DNA of 49,349 nucleotides from Ornatilinea sp. (GTDB lineage: Bacteria; Chloroflexota; Anaerolineae; Anaerolineales; Anaerolineaceae), in NCBI GenBank assembly GCA_018433975.1, contig JAHDQE010000117.1, positions 1-49,349 on the forward strand, in the 5' to 3' direction. The notes beneath the pieces are model-generated. The model was not told where the DNA came from. It saw only the letters and a list, made by a program, of their open reading frames with translations, and did no database searches. The position numbers and the translations under genes were made by a program. Below are positions 33,656-42,572 of this stretch, one piece after another (positions within the stretch are counted from its first letter, which is position 1; every line of letters starts with the position of its first letter).

Positions 33656-35194
33656 TCAATTGTTCCACAACGTCGGCTTGAGCAGGTCCAGATCCGCTGA
33701 TGCGCTGTCTTTTTCAATTAATCGCCCATTCTCATACAGGAAGATTGTCAGATCGGTTTCATCTTCCCAGGATGGAGCAGGCAACTCCTCCACGTATGCG
33801 ATCACATCCGGGTCCCTAACCTGATACGCTTCCACCGTAACCCCTCTGTTTTCCCGGTAAACTTTAGAAATTTCTTCCGATATTCCCCCGTTCAGATAAA
33901 CATATGCCTGTCCATAGGTCATCGGCAAATTCACAAAAAGCATCCGGTGTCCCCCAAGAGGGTCCGGGTGCTGGGAAAATGTTTCCTGAGTTACCCGGGT
34001 TGCTATGGTTCTCGCGACCCGCCATTCATTCACTCGCGCCCGGAGCGACAGCGTACCGGCAACCACATACACTCCCAACAGACAAAGGATCACCAGCTCT
34101 GCCGTTCCCATCTGGTGGCGGGGATGGTCGACAATATCATAAAGCCGCATGGCAATGTGACCCATCAGCAGCGCATACCCGGCTGCTGCCAGATAAAAAT
34201 AGCGGTCTGCATTTCCAAAAGGCACAAACAAAACATACGGCAAAATTCCCACAACCATCCAGACTACTGCAAACCGGGGCAGTTTAATGCCCACGCCAAA
34301 TACGGCCACCAGAAAGAAGAAACAGAAACCTGCCAGCAAAGAGGTCAAAATGCTGGGATCCAGAGAACGCAGTGGAATAAAAGGCAGCAGCAAATAAGTG
34401 TTATATACCAGAAAATCCTTAAGTGTCGCCAGGCTGATCGGCTGAAACTGGTATCCCTCACTCAGGCCGGAAAGCGGCACCCGATCTCCTGACGCCAACA
34501 GATTCCAACCCCAGTCGACGGTAATCAGCCCAAACCCAATTGCCAGCACCGCCAGAGCCAGCAGTCCCTTGATCGTTTGATCGTCAAAATAAAGGATTTC
34601 TTCATTCCGGAAAATCACCCACAGCAGCGGCAGCAGGATAAACAACGCCAGATTGCCCCCACTTGTAAGCAGCGCCAGCATAGCAAACAACGCCGCCAGA
34701 AGTCCCTGCCAGGTGCGGTTCTCCTGTCGAAATTGGAGTGTGAAATCCATACACGCCAACAGGAATAAAGTACCCATCACTTTATTGTTGGTCACAGACC
34801 ACAGCAAAACCTGGTGATTGCGCGGGTAAAGGGCAAACAACAGAAAAGCGACCAGGCCAACCCGGCGGTCTCCCGTCATTCGCCGCGCCAGATCACTCAG
34901 CACCAGACCGGACAAAATGTGTAACCCCAGCAGCACCACGCGATACCCTATTGGGTTATTCACAAAAATGCGGGATAAAATCCAGTTAAACAGCCAGTAA
35001 ACCAACTGAGATCTGGAGGTGATCAAAACCTGGCTCAACATTTCCGGGAAGGCTATTTCCGGCACACGATGCATGAAATCCCCCACAGCAAACCCGTTTT
35101 CTATTCCGGGCATATACACCCACAGAGCAAACAGGCTGATCGATGCCAACCCAATTTGATACCACCTCTTGCTCAGAAAACGTGTGCTTCCCAC
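33656..35194 (-). CDS. Polytopic membrane protein, glycosyltransferase (GT39/PMT-like) type (512 aa)
   Basis: A membrane protein with about 10-12 hydrophobic segments and an extended C-terminal extracytoplasmic domain of about 150 residues. The topology, with RSQLVYWLFNWILSRIF and the loop LFALYPRNHQVLLWSVTNNK, recalls lipid-linked-sugar glycosyltransferases (ArnT/PMT/GT39 type). The catalytic Asp/Glu in the first loop is not clearly placed, so activity is inferred. I start it at GTG 35194 with GGAG 7 nt upstream; longer in-frame extensions begin at a TTG beyond the promoter. The gene stands alone, between its own promoter and terminator. Confidence 0.6.
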   Translation of the reverse strand: MGSTRFLSKRWYQIGLASISLFALWVYMPGIENGFAVGDFMHRVPEIAFPEMLSQVLITSRSQLVYWLFNWILSRIFVNNPIGYRVVLLGLHILSGLVLSDLARRMTGDRRVGLVAFLLFALYPRNHQVLLWSVTNNKVMGTLFLLACMDFTLQFRQENRTWQGLLAALFAMLALLTSGGNLALFILLPLLWVIFRNEEILYFDDQTIKGLLALAVLAIGFGLITVDWGWNLLASGDRVPLSGLSEGYQFQPISLATLKDFLVYNTYLLLPFIPLRSLDPSILTSLLAGFCFFFLVAVFGVGIKLPRFAVVWMVVGILPYVLFVPFGNADRYFYLAAAGYALLMGHIAMRLYDIVDHPRHQMGTAELVILCLLGVYVVAGTLSLRARVNEWRVARTIATRVTQETFSQHPDPLGGHRMLFVNLPMTYGQAYVYLNGGISEEISKVYRENRGVTVEAYQVRDPDVIAYVEELPAPSWEDETDLTIFLYENGRLIEKDSASADLDLLKPTLWNN

Positions 35195-35312
35195 GCTATT
35201 GCTCCACAAATCGAGTAAAAAGAGAAATTTCGTTAAATTGATTGAATATCTGGATTTTCGGTATTCATTGATTCCGCAACGAGAGCCGGCGCGAAATCCT
35301 GATCTTGTGTTT

Positions 35313-35341
35313 AGTTTAATCGGAACCGATTCCAAAGTCAA
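35313..35341 (-). promoter_or_regulatory. Promoter with an inverted repeat between its boxes
   Basis: On minus, TTGACT (35336-35341) and TAAACT (35313-35318) are 17 bp apart. The spacer contains AATCGG-AA-CCGATT (35318-35331), a perfect 6-bp inverted repeat placed exactly where a repressor would block RNA polymerase. Confidence 0.55.
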
Positions 35342-35447
35342 GCACGCCCGGAAGCATGGAGCGTGAAACAAACCCTGTCTGAAGCACCGACATCTGACCT
35401 TCTGAAATTTAATTCAAAGCCTGTTCTGCTTGCTAATCATAAAAAAA

Positions 35448-35469
35448 GCGGTGAGAAAATTCTCACCGC
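35448..35469 (-). terminator. Terminator of the radical SAM gene
   Basis: GCGGTGAGAA (35448-35457) and TTCTCACCGC (35460-35469) form a perfect 10-bp stem, followed on minus by TTTTTTT. It lies 24 nt after the stop. Confidence 0.85.
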
Positions 35470-35492
35470 CCAGTTCAGACTCAATTCCACCT

Positions 35493-36980
35493 TTAACCGA
35501 CCGGAGCAACATGCCGCTCCATCATGGTGCGGAAGTGATAGCCATACACCGAAAAAGTGATGGCCTGCGGAAGCTTGCTGGGGAAGTGCCACAGCGTCCA
35601 GAATAACAGCTTCCAATACTCTCCCCGTTCCCGACCCAGGATGCCCAGACGGAATATGGTGCGGAACAGGGCCTTGATTTCAGCCCACTCCAGGGTCCCT
35701 GCATTATGGCTGTTATCGTAATCCCACAAAAAAGTACGCACACGCCGGTAAAATGGCTCCGGCTCATAAATCCGCTCCAGAATGTTGTGATAGCCTTCTT
35801 TTAACCTGCGCAGGTCCATTCGGGGGACAATATTCGTTTCTCCATCCACATTATCGCCGGACATTCCCCCCAGCAAACGGCCTTCCTCCGCCATCCGCTG
35901 GTAGAGCTTTGTGCCATAGGGTGCCTGGAGCAGCCCGACCATGGCCGTAACAATACCGCTCTTCTGGATAAAATCAATCTGCCGCTGAAAGATGGATTCG
36001 GTGTCGCTGTCAAACCCTACGATAAATCCACCCATCACCTGCAAACCCGCCCGCTGAAGGCTTTTCACGCTCTCAATCAGGTTACGGCCCCTATTTTGCG
36101 ACTTGCGGCATTCCTCCAGACAGACATCATCCGGAGTTTCAATCCCCACAAAGACCGATTTGAAACCGGCCTGGACCATAAGATCCATCAAGGCTTCATC
36201 ATCGGAAAGATTGATGGAGGCTTCGGTAATAAATGTACAGCCAATTTTTCCTTTGCGCCAGTCAATCAACGCGGGAAGAATTTCCTGCTTGATCAATTTA
36301 CGATTACCAATAAAATTATCATCCACAAAGAAAATACCCCGCCGCCAGCCAAGATTGTAGATTTTATCCAGTTCGGCGATAATCTGCTGCGCCGATTTGG
36401 TGCGAACGCGGTGCCCCAGCAAAGCGGTCACGTTGCAGAAATCACAGTTAAATGGGCACCCGCGTGAAAACTGGATTGCCATTGAATCATACTTGCGGTA
36501 ATCTACCAGTTCCCAAAGCGGCACAGGGGTGGTGCCGAGGTCTGCGTATTGATCGGTGCGGTATACCTTGTGGGGAGTACCCTGTTCCAGATCGGCCAGA
36601 AAAGGAGCCAGAGTCAGTTCGGCCTCATTCAGCACAAAATGATCCACACCTTCAAAATACTCAAATTCTTCGGTGAACAGTGGGCCGCCCGCCACCACCT
36701 TCACACCCAACTGGTTGCAGCGTTCAACCACCTTGACGGCCGATTTCTTCTGGATTGCCATTGCGCTCAGAAAAACCATGTCCGCCCATTTCAGATCTGC
36801 ATCGCGCAGCGGGGAAACATTCATATCCACCAGGCGTTTCTCCCAGTCCTCGGGGAGAAGGGCTGCCACGGTAACCAGGCCCAGGGGAGGCGAGGAAGCC
36901 TTTTTGCCGATAAAATCAAGAGCATATTGAAAACTCCAGAAGGTATCCGGGAATTTAGGATAAATCAATAAAATTCGCAT
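35493..36980 (-). CDS. B12-binding-domain radical SAM enzyme, HpnP/DUF4070-like (495 aa)
   Basis: A radical SAM enzyme that probably uses cobalamin. The N-terminal domain (about 1-150) has the B12-binding Rossmann form (RILLIYPKFPDTFWS, LGLVTVAALLP, VKVVAGGPLF), but the usual DxHxxG motif is not seen. The radical SAM core follows, with RGCPFNCDFC (about 173-182) giving the CxxxCxxC cluster. The C-terminal part (about 380-495) resembles the DUF4070 region of HpnP-type enzymes. Relatives methylate hopanoids or other lipids; no hopanoid genes are nearby, so the substrate is open. AGAGGAG lies before the ATG. Confidence 0.8.
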   Translation of the reverse strand: MRILLIYPKFPDTFWSFQYALDFIGKKASSPPLGLVTVAALLPEDWEKRLVDMNVSPLRDADLKWADMVFLSAMAIQKKSAVKVVERCNQLGVKVVAGGPLFTEEFEYFEGVDHFVLNEAELTLAPFLADLEQGTPHKVYRTDQYADLGTTPVPLWELVDYRKYDSMAIQFSRGCPFNCDFCNVTALLGHRVRTKSAQQIIAELDKIYNLGWRRGIFFVDDNFIGNRKLIKQEILPALIDWRKGKIGCTFITEASINLSDDEALMDLMVQAGFKSVFVGIETPDDVCLEECRKSQNRGRNLIESVKSLQRAGLQVMGGFIVGFDSDTESIFQRQIDFIQKSGIVTAMVGLLQAPYGTKLYQRMAEEGRLLGGMSGDNVDGETNIVPRMDLRRLKEGYHNILERIYEPEPFYRRVRTFLWDYDNSHNAGTLEWAEIKALFRTIFRLGILGRERGEYWKLLFWTLWHFPSKLPQAITFSVYGYHFRTMMERHVAPVG

Positions 36981-37111
36981 TTCAGCACTCCTCTTTTTTA
37001 TTTACTCGTTTACTACCGTATAAATAACAGAACCTGCACTCCAACAACAGGCGCGCAAATAGAACTCCCTCTGAGTACACTTTCAATTATGTCGTTCCCA
37101 GATAATCAGGA

Positions 37112-38032
37112 TCAGCCAGGAATCGCTTCCGCGTTATTCAGCGCCAGGGAAGGTTTCCCCGCCGGCTCACTAAAAAGTGGTTCAAACAGCGAAAGCGGCC
37201 CTGCCGACAGCCCTACCATAGATGGACCGGTGTGAGCACCCAGCACGGGGGCAATTTCCGAAACCTGTTCAAAAACACAATCCATCTGTTCGCTGATAGC
37301 TGCCTTTAAGAGCTCCAGGCCTTCCAGGTTGTAGCCATGGAGAAGCTGGATGCGCGTCTTACCATAAGGATTGTACTTTTTGGCAATCATGTTTGCCATG
37401 GAACGGATTGCGCGTTTCAGAGTTCGTTCTTTACCCACATCCACATACTTTCCATCTTCTTTATCAACCATAATGATGGGTTTGATGTTCAGCACAACCG
37501 CCATCATCCCTTTAAGATGGCTGATGCGGCCGCCATGGATCAAATATTTCAGATCCGCCAGGGTATAGATTCCTTCTACCTTGGCGCGAATTTCTTCCAG
37601 ATAGGTCAGGATATCTTTAAGCGGCCAACCTGCCTGAAGCGCGCGTGCAGCCGCTTCCACCTGCCAGCCTGCCGGAAGTGAAAGCGTCAGCGTATCCCAA
37701 AATGTGACATGGGCTTCAGGAACCAGTGCTGCACCCTGTACAGCTGAATTCATTGTGCCGCTCAAACCGGATGACATATGGATCGAAAGAATTTCAGGAT
37801 CTGTTTTTGCCAGTTCACGATAAATGGTTGCAAAATCTCCAGGAGAGGGCTGGGAAGTCATCGGGTAAGCCCCGGTCTCTTCCAGTTTTTGATAGAACTC
37901 CTTCGGCTGGATATCCACGCCGCTCAGATAAGTTTTCCCTTCCAGTTGAATCCGTAAGGGGGCAAAGTGCAGGTCCAATCCGGACATCTGCTCAGGTGTC
38001 AGGTCAACCCCACGGTCAGTAACAATCTGCAT
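37112..38032 (-). CDS. DegV-family fatty-acid-binding protein (306 aa)
   Basis: A FakB-type protein that holds a fatty acid for phosphorylation by FakA. DegV marks: the start MQIVTDRGVDLTPEQMSGLD, the loop GAYPMTSQPSPGDFATIY (about 55-72) with the TSQPSP motif, and SIHMSSGLSGTMNSA (about 84-98), where Ser/Thr bind the carboxylate. The second lobe ends in the GPSMVGLSAGPL region. The ATG at 38032 is preceded by GGAGGAG. No FakA-like gene is seen next to it. Confidence 0.9.
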   Translation of the reverse strand: MQIVTDRGVDLTPEQMSGLDLHFAPLRIQLEGKTYLSGVDIQPKEFYQKLEETGAYPMTSQPSPGDFATIYRELAKTDPEILSIHMSSGLSGTMNSAVQGAALVPEAHVTFWDTLTLSLPAGWQVEAAARALQAGWPLKDILTYLEEIRAKVEGIYTLADLKYLIHGGRISHLKGMMAVVLNIKPIIMVDKEDGKYVDVGKERTLKRAIRSMANMIAKKYNPYGKTRIQLLHGYNLEGLELLKAAISEQMDCVFEQVSEIAPVLGAHTGPSMVGLSAGPLSLFEPLFSEPAGKPSLALNNAEAIPG

Positions 38033-38246
38033 GTGATACTCCTCCAATGATTTGTCTTCTCGCAGGCAGTGCATGCCGCAGAGAACACAATATGGCTTCT
38101 ACAAGCCTTTTTGACTAACATAATCGTATCAGCAGACCGCCCAATTGTCCTGTATCCGCAGTCCTATCCACAGGTCTATTTTTAACTGTTACGGCATATT
38201 CCAAAATGTGACTTGGGCTGTCTACCTCAGAATTAGGAAAGCGCAT

Positions 38247-38252
38247 TATAAT
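38247..38252 (+). promoter_or_regulatory. -10 box implying a leaderless sensor kinase mRNA
   Basis: TATAAT is followed 7 nt later by ATGATG (38260). No Shine-Dalgarno precedes it and no good -35 is visible. The spacing matches the EFR1 and QueG-like genes. Confidence 0.5.
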
Positions 38253-38259
38253 TTTTTTA

Positions 38260-39447
38260 ATGATGGATACCAGACAAACATCCACGGAACCGTCGGGCAG
38301 CGGGGTGAACATTGTTTTTGCCCTGGTGGTCATGTCCTCCTATTTCTCCATCTTTGGCGTGCTCCAGACCGCCAGCATGCTGGATATCTGGCTGCTGGTT
38401 ATCGCCGGAACAGTGTACATTCTGATGGGGATTTATGGGTTTGACTACTGTACCAAATCCGGGAACCAATCGCTGCGGATTGGGTACTTCGCCTTTCAGA
38501 TTGGAACAGGTGCTTTGTTGATCTATCTGGGCAAGGGCACCGGCTTCAACTCGGTCGTTCTGCTCCCTCTGGCTGGCCAGGCCGTGATCCTGCTGCCTAA
38601 CAACCTGACGAACCTGACAAACCTGAGCATTCTGCTGGCATTTGTGTCCTCCATCGCTTTTTCCAATGGAACCTGGAGTGCCGTATGGTCAGATTTACCC
38701 CTCTTTCTGGTAGGGCAGGCCCTCATTGTGGTCTTCACCCAGACCACCGTTGAAGAAAAACGTTCCCGCGCCGAGGTGGAAAGACTGGCAAAGGAGCTGA
38801 AAACGGCCAACCAGCAGCTGCGGGAATACGCCCTTAAAGTGGAAGAACTGGCGATTTCCAAAGAGCGCAACCGGCTGGCACGGGAAATTCATGACGGGTT
38901 AGGCCACTACCTGACCACCATCCACATGCAGCTCCAGGCCGCACGGGCCGTGATGCCCAAAGACCCGGAACGCACTCAGGAAGCCATGGAAACGGCACAG
39001 CGCCTTACCGAAAAGGCCCTGGTAGATGTCCGCAATTCCGTCGCGGCCCTGCGTTCCAGTCCAGAACAAAGCCTGCCCCTGTCGGAGCAGGTCCGGGAAG
39101 CGATCAAAACCTGTGAGATGGCCGGTGTACCTGTTCAATTCAATGTATTGGGCAGCCCCCACCCCATTCAGGCGCAATCGCATCTAACCCTGTATCGGGC
39201 GGTTCAGGAAGGGATCAGCAATATTTGTAAACACGCGAAAGCCACCCGGGCCTGGATTACGCTGGACTACCAGAACCCCGGCAAGATCCGTCTTTTTATC
39301 CGGGACGACGGCGTGGGAGCCGATCAGTTAGAAGGTGGTTTCGGCTTGATGGGCATGCGCGAACGGGTCAAGCTGCTTAATGGGAATATCAACCTTTCCT
39401 CCTCTCCGGGCGAAGGGACAACTCTGGAGATCGTGGTGCCGGAATGA
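38260..39447 (+). CDS. Sensor histidine kinase, NarL/DesK type (395 aa)
   Basis: A membrane sensor kinase with about five or six hydrophobic segments in residues 16-160 and almost no extracellular loops, so it probably senses membrane state or a small compound. A coiled linker (about 163-198) leads to the HisKA_3 box KERNRLAREIHDGLGHYLTT with phosphorylated His211. The ATP domain holds the N-box region QEGISNICKHAKATRAWI, the G1 motif DDGVG and FGLMGMRERV. Its stop overlaps the response regulator start by 4 nt (ATGA), so kinase and partner are made together. Confidence 0.92.
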   Translation: MMDTRQTSTEPSGSGVNIVFALVVMSSYFSIFGVLQTASMLDIWLLVIAGTVYILMGIYGFDYCTKSGNQSLRIGYFAFQIGTGALLIYLGKGTGFNSVVLLPLAGQAVILLPNNLTNLTNLSILLAFVSSIAFSNGTWSAVWSDLPLFLVGQALIVVFTQTTVEEKRSRAEVERLAKELKTANQQLREYALKVEELAISKERNRLAREIHDGLGHYLTTIHMQLQAARAVMPKDPERTQEAMETAQRLTEKALVDVRNSVAALRSSPEQSLPLSEQVREAIKTCEMAGVPVQFNVLGSPHPIQAQSHLTLYRAVQEGISNICKHAKATRAWITLDYQNPGKIRLFIRDDGVGADQLEGGFGLMGMRERVKLLNGNINLSSSPGEGTTLEIVVPE

Positions 39448-40103
39448 AAGATGTAATCCGTATTTTAATTGTGGACGACCAGGCTCTGTTCCGTGAAGGC
39501 CTGAAGACTTTACTTTCAGTCCAATCCGATTTTGAAATTGTGGGCGAAGCCGAAAACGGACAGGAAGCCCTGCGAATGGCTTTACTGCACAACCCCCAGG
39601 TGGTCCTGATGGACCTGCGCATGCCGGTTATGGATGGCATGACGGCTACTCGGCGGCTCAAAGAAAGCCTGCCCTCCTGCCGGGTGCTGGTATTGACAAC
39701 TTTTGACGATGACGAAGATATTTTTGAAGGGCTCAAAGCCGGTGCGGTGGGCTATTTACTCAAAGACGTTTCCTCCGAAAAATTGTTTGAAGCGGTCCGC
39801 GCAGCCGCTCGGGGCGATTATTTCCTCCAGCCTTCCATCACTGCTAAAGTTGTGGCAGAGTTCTCCCGTCTGTCCAGCCTTAAATCCCATGAACCGGATT
39901 TATTGGTTGACCCGCTCTCTTCCCGCGAGCTGGAAGTGCTCAAACTGGTCGCCACCGGCGCCAGCAATAAAGAAATTGCTCTGGCCCTGGTGATCGCAGA
40001 GGGGACCGTCAAGAACCATCTGACCAATATCTTCAGCAAGATGGGTGTCCGTGAACGTATGCAGGCTGTGCTCAAAGCCCGCGAGCTGGGGCTGATCTCC
40101 TGA
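39444..40103 (+). CDS. NarL/LuxR-type response regulator (219 aa)
   Basis: The DNA-binding partner of the upstream kinase. The receiver domain is at 1-120 with acidic pocket DD (11-12), phosphorylated Asp57 in VLMDLRMP, Thr near 84 (VLVLTTFDD) and Lys near 106 (YLLKDVS). The LuxR helix-turn-helix is at about 152-215, PLSSRELEVLKLVATGASNK then EIALALVIAEGTVKNHLTNI. The ATG overlaps the kinase stop. The membrane protein 55 nt downstream may be its target or a third component. Confidence 0.93.
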   Translation: MKDVIRILIVDDQALFREGLKTLLSVQSDFEIVGEAENGQEALRMALLHNPQVVLMDLRMPVMDGMTATRRLKESLPSCRVLVLTTFDDDEDIFEGLKAGAVGYLLKDVSSEKLFEAVRAAARGDYFLQPSITAKVVAEFSRLSSLKSHEPDLLVDPLSSRELEVLKLVATGASNKEIALALVIAEGTVKNHLTNIFSKMGVRERMQAVLKARELGLIS

Positions 40104-40158
40104 ACAACCCCACAGAAAACACCGGCAGCCTTTGACCCGAAATAACAGGATAAAAAAG

Positions 40159-41028
40159 ATGACCGCCAAACCCGACAGCGATTTGCAAGCCAAAAACTCC
40201 AACCATTCCCGTTATAAATACCTGTCCGTCGCAGGGATCACTTTGATCGCCGGCGGCGGGCTGCTGCTCCTGGCTCAGGTGCTGCACACCACCTGGCTCA
40301 GCCTGCTGGCCCTGCCCGTGGTGGGAGGGATCCTGCTGGTTCAGGGGATTCACACCCGCCAGATGAGCTGGTATATCCCCGGCAGCCTGGCATTTTTCTT
40401 TGGCCTGGGCGTGGTGGCAGGGTTTGGCTCCATCCTCAAGCTGACCACCTTTCAAAAAGTAGGCGTTCTGCTGCTGGCCTTTAGCCTGGGCTGGGCCAGC
40501 ATCGCCCTGATCGCCCATTTCCGCACCGGAAGAAATGCCTGGTGGGCACTGATTCCGGCCGGGGTACTGGCCGGTCTGGGAGCCACCCTCATTCCCACCC
40601 AAATCGCATGGTTTAACCTGGTGCTGACCGTCGGCGGCGGGCTGGGATTGGGGTTGCTGGTGTGGGGAACGGTCTCAAAAACTTTCGGGCTGATCATTCC
40701 GGGCTGCCTGATGCTCGGCGCTTCCACCGGCACCTATCTGGGCTGGTACAATGACCCCCTGGCCCTTTCTCCGCTCACCAGCACCGGCACCACGCTGGTC
40801 GTGCTGGCGCTCAGCTGGGTGTTGATTTCCGTTTTCTCCAGAGCAGTGACTACCGGGTTTGTATGGTGGCCGCTCGTCCCCGCCGGGATACTGGCCATCG
40901 TCGGTTACGGCCTGTACATTGGCGGAGACCCTGGCTCTGCTGCCAACTTCATCGGCAACACCGGCTCGGTTGGATTGATCCTGATGGGCATCTATCTGCT
41001 CATGATGCGCCGCGACAGCCAGCGCTAA
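40159..41028 (+). CDS. Polytopic membrane protein of unknown function (289 aa)
   Basis: A membrane protein with about eight to nine hydrophobic helices and short loops, rich in Gly and Leu. It repeats an eight-residue turn (WWALIPAGVLAGLGA near 142 and WWPLVPAGILAIVGY near 245), which suggests an internal duplication of a four-helix unit. The start ATG at 40159 follows CAGGATAAAAAAG, 55 nt after the response regulator, so it is likely in the same operon. It recalls membrane proteins that accompany DesK/LiaS-type two-component systems, but I know no family name. Confidence 0.65.
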   Translation: MTAKPDSDLQAKNSNHSRYKYLSVAGITLIAGGGLLLLAQVLHTTWLSLLALPVVGGILLVQGIHTRQMSWYIPGSLAFFFGLGVVAGFGSILKLTTFQKVGVLLLAFSLGWASIALIAHFRTGRNAWWALIPAGVLAGLGATLIPTQIAWFNLVLTVGGGLGLGLLVWGTVSKTFGLIIPGCLMLGASTGTYLGWYNDPLALSPLTSTGTTLVVLALSWVLISVFSRAVTTGFVWWPLVPAGILAIVGYGLYIGGDPGSAANFIGNTGSVGLILMGIYLLMMRRDSQR

Positions 41029-41122
41029 AAACACCCGGAATTTTCTCAAAAAACAAGCGTTTGTCGCGTGGTGATCTACTCAAATCATCCCCTCTTGATC
41101 TCATTCCGACACGCGGAGCGCG

Positions 41123-41221
41123 GAAGAATCTCTGAACAGCTTCCCGGTGACACCTGCTTTGAGACCTGGCCTATATGGCGCTATGCCAGAGATCCTTCAG
41201 CCATTGAGGCGGCTGAAGGAT
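41123..41221. repeat. MITE-like inverted-repeat element with a terminal hairpin
   Basis: GAAGAATCTC (41123-41132) and GAGATCCTTC (41189-41198) are inverted repeats with one mismatch. The second arm is followed by an 11-bp hairpin, ATCCTTCAGCC (41192-41202) with GGCTGAAGGAT (41211-41221). It encodes nothing. The stretch 41029-41470 holds only this element and the transposase relic after it. Confidence 0.55.
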
Positions 41222-41233
41222 GACAAATGAGCG

Positions 41234-41462
41234 GGTAAGGTGCGCACCAGCGCACCAAAAGCGTAGACTCGCTATAATAGTTTCATGCCCGAATACCGCC
41301 GGTCATTTATCCCAGGAAAGACAGATTTTTTGACCATGGGCAATGAGCATGGTGCGGCCATCAGCCCACCAAAAACACACCTCGGGAAGAATATTTTCAT
41401 ATCCGAACAGCCAATGGTGAGTTGAGGGTGGTACGGCCAAAAGCGACGGGATCTACCGACTG
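41234..41462 (+). mobile_element. Deleted REP-associated tyrosine transposase (RAYT) element, copy 1
   Basis: The left end is a REP-like hairpin, GGTGCGC-ACCA-GCGCACC. A TATAAT box (41273-41278) follows, then 6 nt later an ATG at 41285 that opens MPEYRRSFIPGKTDFLT, the typical N-terminus of a RAYT (Y1/IS200-like) transposase. The frame ends after about 46 codons and the catalytic part is missing. The right end (TCTACCGACTG) resembles an inverted REP head. This is a non-autonomous relic. Confidence 0.7.
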
Positions 41463-41484
41463 AGGTAATTTGGAGAGTTTTGTA

Positions 41485-41763
41485 ATGGAAGAAGTAAAAA
41501 AATTGTTTTTTGAATTGTATAATGAGCCGTTTGAACCGGGTTTTGCAAAGTTAGTTGAGGATATTGACATTGATCTAGATAGTTATGAAGCTTATGTTGC
41601 TGGAATTGTAACTTCATGGTTAAAAGGTTCGGCAATTGAAAATAATATAGATCGTCGTGAGGATCTAGATAAAAGACTGGATCTTATTATTGAAAGAGTA
41701 CTTAAATTTAGAGAGCGAAAAAGGAAAATAGATCATATGGTTGAATTGTTACTCAAAGATTAA
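41485..41763 (+). CDS. Candidate immunity protein of the RHS cassette locus (92 aa)
   Basis: Not recognised by family. A small, charged, all-helical cytoplasmic protein (MEEVKKLFFELYNEPFEPGF at the N-terminus; a Lys/Glu-rich helix at the C-terminus) with no membrane segment. I use the ATG at 41485, with GGAG 9 nt upstream. Base composition is clearly more AT-rich than the chromosomal genes before 41 kb. It sits between a transposase relic and another small gene in a series of RHS toxin remnants, which is where orphan immunity genes accumulate. Immunity is inferred from context only. Confidence 0.6.
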   Translation: MEEVKKLFFELYNEPFEPGFAKLVEDIDIDLDSYEAYVAGIVTSWLKGSAIENNIDRREDLDKRLDLIIERVLKFRERKRKIDHMVELLLKD

Positions 41764-41867
41764 TGGCAGTAACTTGACAGAGAGGTAGGGTGGATCGGCG
41801 GCCCACTCTACCAACTGCAAGACTTGCAGAAATTGATAAAGTATTACCACTGTGAAGGATTTACAAA

Positions 41868-42470
41868 ATGGACGAAGAGTTAACGCCCGAAAAAATAGAG
41901 ATGACGAGAGATAACCATGATCTCATTCTGGAAAAAGATTGTGAGTACTTAATTTCATTTCTGGAACGAGAATGGAATAATCTACGAGATGTTTATCGGT
42001 GGATGGTTATTAGAATATTGATCAAAAAAAAACAGTGTGATGTTAATCAAATCATGCCTTTTCTGTACAGATTGATGGAATCTCCTGATGATTTATATCG
42101 ATATTATGCAATTGACACTATTGCTGAATTAGATGGACGCAATCAACGAGAGATTCTTGAAAGAGCGGTCAACGAAGATGTAGATGAAGATAATCGAATC
42201 AGGGCTTTGTTTTTGTTGTCGGAAATCTTTGAAAAGCAAAAAGACAAAGAGATCTTGAAATCCGCACTTTCAATCTATGAAAACCCTCAGAGCAGTGTGA
42301 CAACTCGCCTAACCGCCGGGGTTGCAATGATGCTCCAGTTAGATATCCCTCTAAAAGATGGTCCGGCGTTTTGGGATGATTTCGTTGAAGAACTGGATAA
42401 CCCCAAGATCCTGAGAGCAGTAAATGAAACACGCGAGATTTTGGATAAAGGTTTTGAAAGTGTAGAATAA
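41868..42470 (+). CDS. HEAT-repeat-like small protein, candidate immunity protein (200 aa)
   Basis: A helical repeat protein: alternating amphipathic helices such as VYRWMVIRILIKKKQCDVNQ, DDLYRYYAIDTIAELDGRNQ and DNRIRALFLLSEIFEKQKDK match HEAT/ARM-type units (about residues 35-150). It has no signal peptide or membrane segment and is AT-rich. AAGGA lies upstream of the ATG. HEAT-type proteins serve as toxin neutralisers in several systems, and its place beside RHS fragments fits that, but no toxin partner is adjacent. Confidence 0.65.
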   Translation: MDEELTPEKIEMTRDNHDLILEKDCEYLISFLEREWNNLRDVYRWMVIRILIKKKQCDVNQIMPFLYRLMESPDDLYRYYAIDTIAELDGRNQREILERAVNEDVDEDNRIRALFLLSEIFEKQKDKEILKSALSIYENPQSSVTTRLTAGVAMMLQLDIPLKDGPAFWDDFVEELDNPKILRAVNETREILDKGFESVE

Positions 42471-42498
42471 CAATTGCGAATTGGATTATTGCATAAAT

Positions 42499-42572
42499 AT
42501 GGAGAAAAACCAGACCTCGGTCGGGGAGTACGCCTATGACGGAGACGGCAACCGGGTCGAATCGGTGGCGGA
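42499..42572 (+). pseudogene. RHS/YD-repeat fragment
   Basis: Starts EKNQTSVGEYAYDGDGNRVE, a clear YD-repeat unit, nearly identical to the unit inside the larger RHS fragment at 45256-45330. After the SV codons it runs into an unrelated repeat (next entry), so the gene is broken. A short relic of a once longer RHS gene. Confidence 0.75.
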
